A program made the translations under genes and the position numbers. Of a stretch of 64,000 nt of DNA, positions 27,535 to 36,799 are shown piece after piece. The notes under the pieces were generated by a model. It was not told the DNA's origin. It was given only the letters and a program-made list of their open reading frames with translations, and did not search any database. The DNA is from an uncultured Bacteroidales bacterium (GTDB taxonomy: Bacteria > Bacteroidota > Bacteroidia > Bacteroidales > Muribaculaceae), in the NCBI GenBank assembly GCA_902776835.1, contig CACYRK010000011.1, positions 1 to 64,000 on the forward strand, given 5' to 3'. Every line of letters starts with the position of its first letter. Position 1 is the first letter of the stretch.

Positions 27535-27566
27535 CAAAATTAGTGCAAGGTGAGCGCAAATGCAAA
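27535..27566 (-). promoter_or_regulatory. tcdA promoter
   Basis: TTTG (27563-27566), 20 bases and TAATTTTG (27535-27542) on the minus strand, 24 bases before the tcdA ATG. The upstream half lies in the first tandem-repeat unit. Confidence 0.6.
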
Positions 27567-27741
27567 TTTATTTGCGATTTGCCGAGCCGCAGCCTAATTT
27601 CGCTGCTTTTTTGCAGCAACATTAGTGCAAGGTGAGCGCAAATGCAAATTTATTTGCGATTTGCCGAGCCGCAGCCTAATTTCGCTGCTTTTGCAGCAAC
27701 ATTAGTGCAAGGTGAGCGCAAATGCAAATTTATTTGCGATT
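27539..27741. repeat. Tandem repeat of about 80 bases, two full copies and a half
   Basis: Copies start at 27539, 27621 and 27701, each with attagtgcaaggtgagcgca. They are 82 and 80 bases, then 41. Copy 1 differs from copy 2 mainly by two extra T in a T run. Each unit holds two small inverted repeats (cgcaaat/atttgcg and gcagc/gctgc). The array separates the divergent tcdA and alcohol dehydrogenase promoters. Confidence 0.9.
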
Positions 27742-27762
27742 GGGTGATTTTTGGGGCGAATG

Positions 27763-27793
27763 TTTGTTTTATTGGTTAAAAAAGCGTAACTTT
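27763..27793 (+). promoter_or_regulatory. Promoter of the iron alcohol dehydrogenase gene
   Basis: TTTG (27763-27766), 19 bases and TAACTTTG (27786-27793): a full match to the Bacteroidetes pattern. The leader to the start codon is about 130 bases and can form a CCUGCC/GGUAGG hairpin. Confidence 0.7.
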
Positions 27794-27930
27794 GCAAACT
27801 TGCAGAAGTCTCGGGTCGTGGCGTGCAACGCGCGCCTGCCGAGGCCGGTAGGAGCAAGTAGACAAACGTTATTCACCCTGGCTGGGGCAGCGCCCTGGCC
27901 GTCAAAAACGATAACACTATGAGAGGACAA

Positions 27931-29094
27931 ATGAAATTCGGCCTGAACATCCCCACCAAACTGGTGTTTGGTGCGGGAGAACTTAAGAACCTGTCGGCCA
28001 TGACGTTGCCTGGCAAGCGGGCGCTCATCGTAATTTCGGCTGGCACATCGATGAAAAAACACGGTTATCTCGACATGCTCGTCGAGCAACTCGACAAGGC
28101 CGGTGTGGCTCACACCACCTTTGACAAAATATCACCCAACCCCACTCATGCGCACGTGATGCAAGGCTCGCAAGTGTGTCTTGACCATCAGTGCGATTTT
28201 GTTATTGGGCTGGGCGGCGGCAGTAGCATCGACACTGCCAAGGCTATTGCCATCACCGCCGCCATGGGCGGCGACTTCTGGGACTACGTGAGCGGCGGCA
28301 CCGGCGGCGGCAAGCCCGTGGAACGCGCCCTGCCCATCGTTGCCATCCCCACCACGGCAGGCACGGGCACCGAGGTCGACCTGTGGGGCGTGGTCACCAA
28401 CGAGACCACGCACGAAAAGATGGGCTTCGGCTCGCCACACATCTTCCCCACGCTGGCCATCGTCGACCCGGAACTGATGATGAGCGTTCCGCCACGCCTG
28501 ACGGCCTATCAGGGCTTCGACGCCTTCTTCCACGCTGCCGAGGGCTACATCAGCCGCGCCCACACACCCATCAGCGACCTCTATGCCCTCGAGGCCATAC
28601 GCCTGCTTTACAAATATCTGCCTGTTGCCGTCGCCGACCCCGCCAACCGCTGGGCACGCATCAAGGTGGCATGGGCAAGCACGCTGGCCGGCATGGTCGA
28701 GAGCACCAGTTGCTGCACCGGCGAGCACGCCATGGAGCACGCACTGAGCGCCCTCAAGCCCGAGTTGCCTCACGGCGCCGGACTGATTGCGCTGTCGGGG
28801 CACTATTTCAAAGCGTTTAAGAACGACTCGATGAAGCGCTACATGAAGATGGCCGAAAAGATGCGCCAAGTGAAGAGCGCACGTCCCAGCGACTTCCTCG
28901 ACGCGCTGGAGGTGATGAAACGCGCCTGTGCCGTCGACGATGTGCGGCTGGCTGACTGGGGATTCACCGGAGCCGATGCCGAGGCGCTGGCCGACAACGC
29001 CATAGCCACCGGCAGCGCGATGCTCGACCTCGACCCGCGATTCCTCACCCGCGAGGAAATCATCCAAATCTACATCGACACCATCAACGCATAG
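27931..29094 (+). CDS. Iron-containing alcohol dehydrogenase
   Basis: A 387-residue group III alcohol dehydrogenase, NAD(P)-dependent. The nucleotide-binding region is GLGGGSSIDTAKA. Metal ligands are expected in PTTAGTGTEVD, FFHAAEGY and GEHAMEHAL, all intact. It probably reduces an aldehyde during fermentation; the substrate cannot be read from sequence. The start is taken at MKFGLNIPTKLVFG because an AGAGGA stretch lies at good distance before it; an ATG four codons earlier is possible. It is monocistronic, divergent from tcdA. Confidence 0.92.
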   Translation: MKFGLNIPTKLVFGAGELKNLSAMTLPGKRALIVISAGTSMKKHGYLDMLVEQLDKAGVAHTTFDKISPNPTHAHVMQGSQVCLDHQCDFVIGLGGGSSIDTAKAIAITAAMGGDFWDYVSGGTGGGKPVERALPIVAIPTTAGTGTEVDLWGVVTNETTHEKMGFGSPHIFPTLAIVDPELMMSVPPRLTAYQGFDAFFHAAEGYISRAHTPISDLYALEAIRLLYKYLPVAVADPANRWARIKVAWASTLAGMVESTSCCTGEHAMEHALSALKPELPHGAGLIALSGHYFKAFKNDSMKRYMKMAEKMRQVKSARPSDFLDALEVMKRACAVDDVRLADWGFTGADAEALADNAIATGSAMLDLDPRFLTREEIIQIYIDTINA

Positions 29095-29132
29095 CCCCCA
29101 CTAACGCGCAAGTCACACACCAATAACCATAA

Positions 29133-29173
29133 CGGCGTCCCAGACGAGCCTTTTTCGCTCCTCTGGGACGCCG
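29133..29173 (+). terminator. Long hairpin after the alcohol dehydrogenase gene
   Basis: A 12-base stem (29133-29144 with 29162-29173) with an inner gagc/gctc pairing and a T-rich loop. No T run follows, so termination strength is uncertain. Confidence 0.6.
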
Positions 29174-29230
29174 CCTTCTCCAGGTGAAGTGTCATAATGG
29201 TGGTTAAACATAAAAGGGCGGTATCAACAA

Positions 29231-29314
29231 TGTAGGGACGCGCCATGGCACGTCGTGCACAATCACAGGTTTTTACGACCTTTACTCCACGACGCGCCAT
29301 GGCGCGTCCCTACA
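29231..29314. repeat. Palindrome doublet (REPIN-like), second copy
   Basis: 26-base arms (29231-29256 and 29289-29314) are inverted with one mismatch and nearly identical to those at 6344-6459, but the spacer is 32 bases and unrelated. A ctgtccggcaaaa word related to the element ends lies at 29326-29338. Confidence 0.75.
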
Positions 29315-29386
29315 AATTTACATCGCTGTCCGGCAAAACCAATGTGCGAACCTTATTGAGGGTGATTTTGACACCCTTGTGGGGTA

Positions 29387-29429
29387 AAAAAAGCGATGCT
29401 CGCCAGGATGGTGGGCATCGCCTTTTTTA
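29387..29429 (-). terminator. Terminator of the large secreted-protein gene
   Basis: gcgatgc pairs with gcatcgc around a partly paired loop, flanked by an A run on the left and a T run on the right. It can act on either strand. Confidence 0.75.
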
Positions 29430-29464
29430 CTATAGGATAATTAGGTTAACTAATCATCTTATTG

Positions 29465-32080
29465 TTACTTGACTAACTTCATGGTGTTCTTGCTGCCGTC
29501 GGGCATCTCAAGAACTACGATGTTAAAGCCATCGAATGGAGTAGCGCTTTCTACGCCCTGCAGGTTGTAGTAGCGTACGCTCTTAGCATTGACGAACTTG
29601 AGGTCGGAAACGCCAGTCAGTGTATTTCCATCAATGGTGAGTTTCATGTTCTCCAAGTCAACAGTAAGTTGATAGTAGCCCTCGGGAATCTTAAAGGCTT
29701 GACCATTATCGGCCGTCAACGATAATTCTTGACCGAACATGTCCTCGTTGACGACGAAGTCACCATTGCTCACAGCGCCAAAGCGATAAGGCGCAATACC
29801 GTCCCAATCCTCGGCACCGTCCATAAGTTTGGTGGTAAACGCAAAGAAGCCATAACCTTCGTCGTTGTCGGCCAACTTCACAGCCGGAGCGAATTCAGTG
29901 ACAATTACATAAACGTCCTTGGTGTAGATCTTGCCGTCGGTGGTTTCCATCTCCACGCCTACGTTAGTTGCCCAATCGTTACTATTCACATTGCCAAGAA
30001 TATAAACCGTTTCGAAGATTTCCTCTACGAGAGTGAGGGTGCCAAGCACCTCGTTGTTCTCGGGGTTGTATGTAACATTCAGTGTGTAGACACCCTTCTT
30101 ATCGGCGTTAACCGCAACGTTGTCGACGGGATAATTGACATCCCAGCCGTGGTCTTGAACAACCTTGAACTCAACCGTGGTGTTTGCCTCGAGTTCAGTC
30201 TCCTCGCTTGTCCACTCATAGATGCCGTTGTCGTTCATCTGCATCTCAGGAGCAGCAACAGGATCCCAGTCGTTCTCCATGCCGAACAGAGCGGCGGGCT
30301 TACCGGTAACGGCGTAGGTGTGCTCAACAGGAACCTCCTTCTTGATGAGATTACCAAGCACCTCGTTGTTCTCGGGGTTATAGGTAACATTCAGTGTGTA
30401 GACACCATCCTCCTGGGCGATTATCGAAACGTTGTCGACGGGATAACTGACGTCCCAGCCGTGGTCTTGAACGACCTTGAACTCAACCGTGGTGTTTGCC
30501 TCGAGTTCAGTCTCCTCGCTTGTCCACTCATAGAGGCCGTCGTCGTTCATCTGCATCTCAGGAGCAGCAACAGGATCCCAGTCGTTCTCCATGCCGAACA
30601 GAGCAGCGGGCGCACCGGCAACAGCGTAGGTGTGCTCCTCAGGATTGGGAGCAGCGATGGTTTCCATATACATCTTCGGCAAGAACTTGTCATAGGCTAC
30701 ACTAAGATCAGAACTCCAACTTGAGGTGTAAGCGTAGTATGCGCATTCATTATCCTGGTTTTTACCATACCAATATACGCCCTTGTAGCCACCGTTCTCA
30801 ACAACGTAGGTCTCAAATGCCAGATTTCCGCCATTGTAGATGAATGGCTCATTGAAATCAAACACCATTTCAGTTCCTGTTCCAGAAGGAACAATAGTTG
30901 CCACTACGGTCATTTCGGTGACTTGATTGGTGGGCAAAGATATCGCTGACTCGTGCTCGAAGGTGGTGTAGTCAACCTCCTTGACCGAGAGTTGGAGCGT
31001 TCCATTCGTAAGGCCAATGTTACCCGTCGCGAAGAACTTCACGCTTGAGATAGCACGGCCATTGAGATCGCTAAGCATCTCTTTTGGATAGATAAACTGT
31101 GTGGTCGTGCCCTGCGTGTCATAGTACAGGCCATACAATGGAACATGGCTGTTGGACTCGCTGCCATCACACAAAGTGATTTCACTACCAGCCTCTATAG
31201 CCTTTCCACTGATGTTAACCGTGAAGTTGCCTGCCTCGCCGCAGTCAATCGTCATAGTCCCAGAATAGAAGCCTTCGGCAGTAGGAGCGATTGTCACAGG
31301 AATATCAACGGCCTCATCGGTAGCCAGTTGAACAGGCTCGTAAGCCACGCTGAAAGGAGCCTCAGGGGCGGTCACAGCCGGCGTGAAACTGTTGAGACCA
31401 CGATTCTTAACCGTAACATTGAGGGTTGTTTCCTCGCCAATGTTAACGGTGCCGAAGTTAAGATTCAGGGGAGAAACTTTAGCATCCCAGGCTTTGGCTT
31501 CATTGGTGTATTCCATCGTGATTTTTGGCACGAAACTCACAAAATAATGACTTGATGAGCCATAATGAGTTGCTGATGGGTTCACCCCTGCAGACTTTTT
31601 AACGCCATAAGCATTAAAGTTTGCATAACCATCTGATTTAGTAATGACTCTGACCTCTACGAGAAGGTTCGCTTCGCCGCTATAGTCAAACGGTTCGTCG
31701 AATTCAAAAGGCAGAGTTGTTTCGTTACCAACAATGGTATAAGTGCCACACACGGTAAATCCGTCGTAAGTAGTCGTGGTAGCAGGGATGGCATCATCGG
31801 CTATTTCCCTGAGCGAAAGTTGAAGAACGCAACCAGAATTATTACTGCTCATTGGATCAATATGGAACGCGATCTTACTGATTTGGCCACCAGCAACCTC
31901 CGCAAGGCTGTCGGCGTGATAAATCATGTAACCATGCGTTCCCTCGGTGTCACAATAGGTGCCTTTTACAGGCAGGTCCGTAGTCTTTTCGGTACCGTCA
32001 GCAATGACGAGTTCAGTGGCTGTTGCACCCACGAAGCAGGCAACAAAAGCCAACATCAAAATTAGTAGTTTTTTCTTCAT
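29465..32080 (-). CDS. Large secreted modular protein with tandem 104-residue repeats and a C-terminal sorting-like domain
   Basis: An 871-residue exported protein (signal peptide in the first 25 residues). The N-terminal part has two related beta domains (GTYCDTEGTHGYMIY and GLYYDTQGTTTQFIY) flanking an immunoglobulin-like 'choice-of-anchor' domain with LNFGTVNIGEETTLNVTVKN. Then come two tandem 104-residue repeats starting HTYAV, sharing AALFGMENDWDPVAAPEMQM, that resemble starch- or glycan-binding outer-membrane modules. The end, VRYYNLQGVESATPF to KLVK, resembles a type IX secretion sorting domain. It likely works at the cell surface. The start at 32078-32080 gives the signal peptide. Confidence 0.78.
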   Translation of the reverse strand: MKKKLLILMLAFVACFVGATATELVIADGTEKTTDLPVKGTYCDTEGTHGYMIYHADSLAEVAGGQISKIAFHIDPMSSNNSGCVLQLSLREIADDAIPATTTTYDGFTVCGTYTIVGNETTLPFEFDEPFDYSGEANLLVEVRVITKSDGYANFNAYGVKKSAGVNPSATHYGSSSHYFVSFVPKITMEYTNEAKAWDAKVSPLNLNFGTVNIGEETTLNVTVKNRGLNSFTPAVTAPEAPFSVAYEPVQLATDEAVDIPVTIAPTAEGFYSGTMTIDCGEAGNFTVNISGKAIEAGSEITLCDGSESNSHVPLYGLYYDTQGTTTQFIYPKEMLSDLNGRAISSVKFFATGNIGLTNGTLQLSVKEVDYTTFEHESAISLPTNQVTEMTVVATIVPSGTGTEMVFDFNEPFIYNGGNLAFETYVVENGGYKGVYWYGKNQDNECAYYAYTSSWSSDLSVAYDKFLPKMYMETIAAPNPEEHTYAVAGAPAALFGMENDWDPVAAPEMQMNDDGLYEWTSEETELEANTTVEFKVVQDHGWDVSYPVDNVSIIAQEDGVYTLNVTYNPENNEVLGNLIKKEVPVEHTYAVTGKPAALFGMENDWDPVAAPEMQMNDNGIYEWTSEETELEANTTVEFKVVQDHGWDVNYPVDNVAVNADKKGVYTLNVTYNPENNEVLGTLTLVEEIFETVYILGNVNSNDWATNVGVEMETTDGKIYTKDVYVIVTEFAPAVKLADNDEGYGFFAFTTKLMDGAEDWDGIAPYRFGAVSNGDFVVNEDMFGQELSLTADNGQAFKIPEGYYQLTVDLENMKLTIDGNTLTGVSDLKFVNAKSVRYYNLQGVESATPFDGFNIVVLEMPDGSKNTMKLVK
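30016..30640. repeat. In-frame direct duplication (about 312 bases each)
   Basis: The two halves, divided near 30327, are nearly identical over long stretches. Differences cluster in the last third of each unit. It encodes the 104-residue repeat of the secreted protein. Confidence 0.85.
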
Positions 32081-32308
32081 GGTAGAAAATAGCATTATGA
32101 CCCGTTGGCTGAATTAAGCGAGCGCACACTTGATTCTACCGAAAGGTCGGTTATTAATGGTGTTTGAAGATTGTGATACGGTAAAGGCGCTCACTTTACC
32201 GTTATTCCTTGCATGTGCGGCCTTGCGCCGTTGCGCACGCGGCGATTTGTACACAAGGCCTCCACCATCGCAAAATCACTAAATTTTGCAGTTTCTATAA
32301 TATCCGCA
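32081..32308 (-). other. Long structured leader of the secreted-protein gene
   Basis: Between the promoter and the start codon lie about 230 transcribed bases. They hold a nine-base perfect hairpin (32178-32186 with 32194-32202) and a nested hairpin (ggccttg/caaggcc around cgccg/cggcg, 32219-32260). I do not recognise a known riboswitch. Confidence 0.5.
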
Positions 32309-32339
32309 CAAAGATAATCTTTTTCCTCCAAACCGCAAA
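32309..32339 (-). promoter_or_regulatory. Promoter of the large secreted-protein gene
   Basis: On the minus strand TTTG (32336-32339), 19 bases and TATCTTTG (32309-32316): a full match to the Bacteroidetes pattern. Confidence 0.65.
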
Positions 32340-32437
32340 AAAATGGGAAATGTTTATTATTCGACTTAAAAAATAATTGTTCGCAAATGTAAGAGAGAAA
32401 AATGGCGGGGTTTTTAGGTCGCTATCGCTTTTTTTCG

Positions 32438-32445
32438 TAATTTTG
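32438..32445 (+). promoter_or_regulatory. Promoter -7 box of the lolD-like operon
   Basis: TAATTTTG, 57 bases before the ATG at 32503. No good -33 element. Confidence 0.45.
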
Positions 32446-32502
32446 CCACAAAATAGTGCCGACGCAGGTCGTTTTGTCTTGCGCCGGGCAAACTTGACGA
32501 CG

Positions 32503-33153
32503 ATGATAGAGGCAAAAAACATAGTAAAACGCTACGGCACGCTGGAGGTGCTGCGCGGTGTCGACCTGACGATTGAGCGCGGCGAGGTGGTCTCGATAGT
32601 GGGAGCCAGCGGCGCCGGCAAGACGACGCTGCTGCAAATCATTGGCACGCTCGACACGCCCAATGGCGGCACGGTGAGTTACGACGGCGTTGACGTGCTC
32701 GCCCTCAAGGGCAAGGAGTTGGCGCGTTTCCGCAACCGCAACATCGGCTTCGTGTTTCAGTTGCACCAGTTGTTGCCCGAGTTCACCACGCTGGAGAATG
32801 TCGCAATACCGGCACTGATAGGCGGCGCGTCGCGCGACGAGGCTTATGGCCGTGCTCGCGAGATCCTCGAATATTTAGGCTTAGGCGACCGCCTGACGCA
32901 CAAGCCGGCGCAACTCAGTGGCGGCGAGCGACAGCGCACCGCCGTGGCCCGCGCACTGGTCAACAAGCCTCAAGTGGTGCTCGCCGACGAGCCCAGCGGC
33001 AGCCTCGACACGCACAATAAGCAAGAACTGCACCGCCTGTTCTTTCAGTTGCGCGACGAGATGCAGCAGACGTTTGTCATCGTTACACACGACGAGCAGT
33101 TGGCCGCGCAAGCCGACCGCACCCTGCGCATGCAGGACGGACTCATTGTTTAA
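32503..33153 (+). CDS. lolD: LolD-like ABC transporter ATP-binding protein
   Basis: A 216-residue ATPase of the LolD/MacB family, which powers extraction of lipoproteins from the inner membrane or other periplasmic export. It has Walker [10 protein letters not shown] (34-42), the signature [15 protein letters not shown] and Walker [13 protein letters not shown]. The matching LolCE permease is not in this window. The ATG is chosen over a longer frame because that frame begins before the promoter. It leads a run of five genes (NigD-like lipoprotein, DUF3467, cysS, glycosyltransferase). Confidence 0.88.
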   Translation: MIEAKNIVKRYGTLEVLRGVDLTIERGEVVSIVGASGAGKTTLLQIIGTLDTPNGGTVSYDGVDVLALKGKELARFRNRNIGFVFQLHQLLPEFTTLENVAIPALIGGASRDEAYGRAREILEYLGLGDRLTHKPAQLSGGERQRTAVARALVNKPQVVLADEPSGSLDTHNKQELHRLFFQLRDEMQQTFVIVTHDEQLAAQADRTLRMQDGLIV

Positions 33154-33171
33154 CGCACGAGGTGATTTTCT

Positions 33172-33849
33172 GTGAAACGACTGTTACATATTGCACTGCT
33201 GGTGCTGGGGGCAACGATGCTCCTTGCCAGTTGCGACGATGAGGAGCAGATTGCCGACTCGCTCACCCATTACCGCTACGATATCGTCACCTACATGGGC
33301 AGCGATGCCGCCGGCAATGCTCGCTTTGAACTTGTTGGGCGCGACGACAGCGCCAGCGTGATGCTCACCGCTCGCTACACCATGGCCAGCACGGTGCAGC
33401 CTTGGCAACGCGTGCTGCTGCGCTACGACTGGGCGGATGCGCGCAGCGGCGGCGCCGAGCGGGCCGTCGAGGTGTACGGCTGCACGAGCATCCTCAGCGA
33501 CTCGCTGCGTTACACGGCACAGCCGCTGGAGCATTATCTGGTCGACATTGAGCCGCTGAAGATGCGGTCGATATGGCGCACCGGCGAGTTCATCAACCTG
33601 CACTGCCAGTTGCCATACACCGGCAAGAGCCGCCACTTCTACCTGCTGCTCGACAGCACCACCTGGCGCCACGACACCGTGCATTGCCACCTGGTGCACC
33701 GCATCTACACCGACACCACCTACCACTGGCGCGACGCCTACGCGTCGTTCAACGTGGGAAACATCTGGAAACTGCCGTCGTGCCGCACGTTGCGCCTCCA
33801 CATCACCGAGGACCGCAACGCCGACGCCATCTATGATTTCAACAAATAA
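33172..33849 (+). CDS. NigD-like lipoprotein
   Basis: A 225-residue lipoprotein with a signal peptide ending LLASC (Cys21). It uses a GTG start; no ATG lies nearby with a signal peptide. The rest fits the two-domain NigD-like layout: an OB-like beta domain (about 35-110) and a beta-sandwich (about 120-225, FINLHCQLPYTGKSRHFYLL). Bacteroides NigD was described with a bacteriocin-type locus, but NigD-like proteins are widespread and mostly uncharacterised. It is 18 bases after lolD. Confidence 0.7.
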   Translation: MKRLLHIALLVLGATMLLASCDDEEQIADSLTHYRYDIVTYMGSDAAGNARFELVGRDDSASVMLTARYTMASTVQPWQRVLLRYDWADARSGGAERAVEVYGCTSILSDSLRYTAQPLEHYLVDIEPLKMRSIWRTGEFINLHCQLPYTGKSRHFYLLLDSTTWRHDTVHCHLVHRIYTDTTYHWRDAYASFNVGNIWKLPSCRTLRLHITEDRNADAIYDFNK

Positions 33850-33876
33850 ACAATAACATTTAAACACATCACAACG

Positions 33877-34200
33877 ATGGAAAACAACAAAAACAAAACA
33901 AATAAGGAGATTCAAATCGAAGTTCCCAACGACGAGATGCAGGGTCGTTACGCCAATCTGGCCGTGATCACCCACAGCCCCAACGACTTTTTCCTGGACA
34001 TGATTTTGCTGGCTCCCAACACGCCGAAGGCCCGCGTGCAGTCGCGCATCATCATGACCCCCGAGAACGCCAAGCAACTGCTCATCGCCCTGAACGAGAA
34101 CATCCGCAAATATGAGGCCACCTTCGGACAAATCACTCCGCGCACGCCGGGCAACGGCAACGGTCCCATCAACTTCCCCATTCCCCAAGGCCAAGCATAA
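33877..34200 (+). CDS. DUF3467 protein
   Basis: A 107-residue protein matching the small DUF3467 family: EIQIEVPNDEMQGRYANLAV, SPNDFFLDM, ARVQSRIIMTPENAKQLL. The fold is a compact beta-alpha domain and the function is not known. The lysine/asparagine-rich head and proline/glycine tail are probably disordered. It lies between the NigD-like gene (27 bases) and cysS (nine bases), so it is co-transcribed with them. Confidence 0.88.
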   Translation: MENNKNKTNKEIQIEVPNDEMQGRYANLAVITHSPNDFFLDMILLAPNTPKARVQSRIIMTPENAKQLLIALNENIRKYEATFGQITPRTPGNGNGPINFPIPQGQA

Positions 34201-34209
34201 CACACGATT

Positions 34210-35685
34210 ATGGACAATCCATTATTCATCTATAACACCCTCACGCGCCGCAAGGAGCGCTTCGTGCCCCTGAACGAGGGCCGCGTGGGCATGTACGTGT
34301 GCGGTCCCACCGTCTACGGCGACCCGCACCTGGGCCACGCTCGCCCATCAATCACGTTCGACGTGCTGTTCCGATACCTCAAGCACTTGGGCTACAAGGT
34401 GCGCTATGTGCGCAACATCACCGATGTGGGCCATCTGGAGCACGATGCCGACGAGGGCGAGGACAAGATTGCAAAGAAAGCCCGCGTCGAGCAACTCGAG
34501 CCCATGGAGGTGGCGCAATACTATACCAACCGCTACCACAGCGCCATGGAGGCCCTGAACGTGCTGCCACCCAGCATCGAGCCGCACGCCACCGGACACA
34601 TCATCGAGCAGGAAGAACTGGTGAAGGAAATCCTCGCCAACGGCTACGCCTACGAGAGCAACGGCAGCGTGTACTTCGACATCGAGAAGTATAACCGCGA
34701 CCACCACTACGGCGTGCTCAGCGGCCGCAACCTCGACGAGGTGATGAACGCCAGCCGCGAACTCGACGGCGTTGGCGAGAAGCACAACCAGGCCGACTTC
34801 GCCCTGTGGAAGAAGGCACAGCCCGAGCACATCATGCGCTGGCCCTCGCCATGGAGCGACGGCTTCCCCGGCTGGCACTGCGAGTGCACCGCCATGGGAC
34901 GCAAATATCTGGGCAGCCACTTCGACATCCACGGCGGTGGCATGGACCTGGTGTTCCCGCACCACGAGTGCGAGATCGCGCAGGCCGTAGCCAGCCAGGG
35001 CGACGAGATGGTGCACTACTGGATGCACAACAACATGATTACCATCAACGGCAAGAAGATGGGCAAGTCGCTGGGCAACTTCATCACGCTGGAGCAATTC
35101 TTCACCGGCGACCACGAGTTGCTAAGCCAAGCCTACACGGCAATGACGATACGCTTCTTTATTCTTCAGGCACACTATCGCGGCACCGTCGACTTCTCGA
35201 ACGACGCCCTGCAAGCCGCCGAAAAGGCCTACGAGCGCATCATCGACGGCTGGCACCGCCTGCAGGAACTCAAGCCGGCCGACAAGAGCACCGTCGACGT
35301 GGCCGACTACGCCACACGGTGTGCCGAGGCGATGAACGACGACCTGAACACGCCCATGGTGATTGCCACGCTCTTCGACGCTTGCCGGCTCATCAACCAG
35401 GTGAACGACGGCACAGCCAGCATCACCCAGGAGCAGATCGACGAACTAAAGCAGGTGTTCACCACCTATCTCTTCGATGTGCTGGGCGTACGCGATGACT
35501 CGGTGGGCGGCGGAAACGTCGACCTGGAGCCTTATCGCAAAGCCGTGGACTTGCTGCTGGAAATCCGCAAAAACGCCAAGGCCGCCAAGGACTGGGCCAC
35601 CAGCGACCTGATTCGCAACAAGTTGGCCGAGGCAGGCTTTGACGTGAAAGACACCAAAGATGGCTTTGAGTGGAAAGTAAAATGA
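34210..35685 (+). CDS. cysS: Cysteinyl-tRNA synthetase
   Basis: A 491-residue class I synthetase charging tRNA-Cys. It has the zinc/cysteine site [17 protein letters not shown] (Cys31; HLGH at 40-43), the [10 protein letters not shown] and [17 protein letters not shown] zinc motifs, and the KMGKSLGN loop (KMSKS variant). The C-terminal DALR-like helical domain is complete. The following glycosyltransferase gene overlaps its stop by four bases (ATGA). Confidence 0.97.
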   Translation: MDNPLFIYNTLTRRKERFVPLNEGRVGMYVCGPTVYGDPHLGHARPSITFDVLFRYLKHLGYKVRYVRNITDVGHLEHDADEGEDKIAKKARVEQLEPMEVAQYYTNRYHSAMEALNVLPPSIEPHATGHIIEQEELVKEILANGYAYESNGSVYFDIEKYNRDHHYGVLSGRNLDEVMNASRELDGVGEKHNQADFALWKKAQPEHIMRWPSPWSDGFPGWHCECTAMGRKYLGSHFDIHGGGMDLVFPHHECEIAQAVASQGDEMVHYWMHNNMITINGKKMGKSLGNFITLEQFFTGDHELLSQAYTAMTIRFFILQAHYRGTVDFSNDALQAAEKAYERIIDGWHRLQELKPADKSTVDVADYATRCAEAMNDDLNTPMVIATLFDACRLINQVNDGTASITQEQIDELKQVFTTYLFDVLGVRDDSVGGGNVDLEPYRKAVDLLLEIRKNAKAAKDWATSDLIRNKLAEAGFDVKDTKDGFEWKVK

Positions 35686-36689
35686 ACATTGGCACCGGCG
35701 TCACGTCACCATTGGGCGAAAACCCTTTGGTGACGGTCGTCATGCCCGTGTTTAACGTAGCGCCATACTTCGAGCGGTGCATCGGCAGCGTCGTTGGCCA
35801 GACTTATAGCAACCTTCAGATTGTTCTGGTGGATGACGGCAGCGACGACGGCAGCAGCGACTTGTGCGACGAGTGGGCGAGCCGCGACAGCCGCATCGAG
35901 GTCACGCACCTGCCGCAAAACATGGGGCAGGCTCATGCACGCAATGTCGCGTTGCGTGCGGCACGCGGCGAACTGTATGCCTTTGTCGACAGCGACGACT
36001 ACGTGGTGCCGCACTTCATCGCCACACTGCTGCAAGTGCTGCGCAACACCGATGCCGATATCGCCGAGTGCGCCTGGAAGGAGACGCAAGCCAGCCAATT
36101 CACACCGCCCACACCGGCACAAGCCGGCCGGCCGCCACGGGTGACAGTGTTCAGCGGCGACGAGGCAATCATCGACTCGTTCTACCAGCGCACGCTCACC
36201 TGCTCACTGTGTCGCCGCCTCTATCGCGCGCACGTGCTCGCCGGTTACAAGTTTCACGAGGGTAAGATATTTGAGGATCTTGCCGCCGAATATCCCACGT
36301 TGTCGGCTTGCCGGCGCGTGGCATATGTCGACGGCACCTTATATTATTATTTGCATCACACCACAAGCACCATGGGAGCCTTCACCAGCAAGCGCACCGT
36401 GGTTATCGATGTGCTTGAGCAACTCGAGCACGATGTCGCGTCGCAACACCCGTCGCACTTGGGCGCTGTGCGGTCGCGCTTGCTGAGTGCCTACTTCAAT
36501 ATTTTGATGCTGTGCCCCGGCAGCGGCGAGTATCGCGCCATCGTCGAGCGCTGCTGGCAGGGCATCTGTCGTCTGCGATGGGGTTGCCTGTGCGACTCAA
36601 ATGTGCGCGTCAAAAACAAGGCCGCAATCCTTGCCAGCGTGTTTGGGTGCAGAATTTTCCGCATAATCAGCACAGGAAAACGTGTTTAA
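35682..36689 (+). CDS. Family 2 glycosyltransferase
   Basis: A 335-residue GT2 enzyme. [18 protein letters not shown] opens the fold, then VDDGSDDGS and the DxD motif in [10 protein letters not shown]. The C-terminal part is helical and has no clear membrane segment. It is translationally coupled to cysS through an ATGA overlap. It last-gene-ends the lolD-led run. The acceptor is unknown. Confidence 0.87.
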   Translation: MNIGTGVTSPLGENPLVTVVMPVFNVAPYFERCIGSVVGQTYSNLQIVLVDDGSDDGSSDLCDEWASRDSRIEVTHLPQNMGQAHARNVALRAARGELYAFVDSDDYVVPHFIATLLQVLRNTDADIAECAWKETQASQFTPPTPAQAGRPPRVTVFSGDEAIIDSFYQRTLTCSLCRRLYRAHVLAGYKFHEGKIFEDLAAEYPTLSACRRVAYVDGTLYYYLHHTTSTMGAFTSKRTVVIDVLEQLEHDVASQHPSHLGAVRSRLLSAYFNILMLCPGSGEYRAIVERCWQGICRLRWGCLCDSNVRVKNKAAILASVFGCRIFRIISTGKRV

Positions 36690-36764
36690 TTGGCTAATTT
36701 TAAAACACAAATCTAATATTTGGACAAATTTGGGTAAAAAAATGCGTTTTTCCTTGAAAAATAT

Positions 36765-36795
36765 TTTGCCAATTCAAAAACTTATTGTACCTTTG
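36765..36795 (+). promoter_or_regulatory. Strong promoter of an apparent small RNA
   Basis: TTTG (36765-36768), 19 bases and TACCTTTG (36788-36795): a full match to the Bacteroidetes promoter, with no protein gene for 1.5 kb downstream. Confidence 0.7.
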
Positions 36796-36799
36796 CATT

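Noticed and set aside
27794-27930. Cobalamin, TPP or SAM riboswitch
   Set aside because: None of the conserved boxes of these classes is visible.
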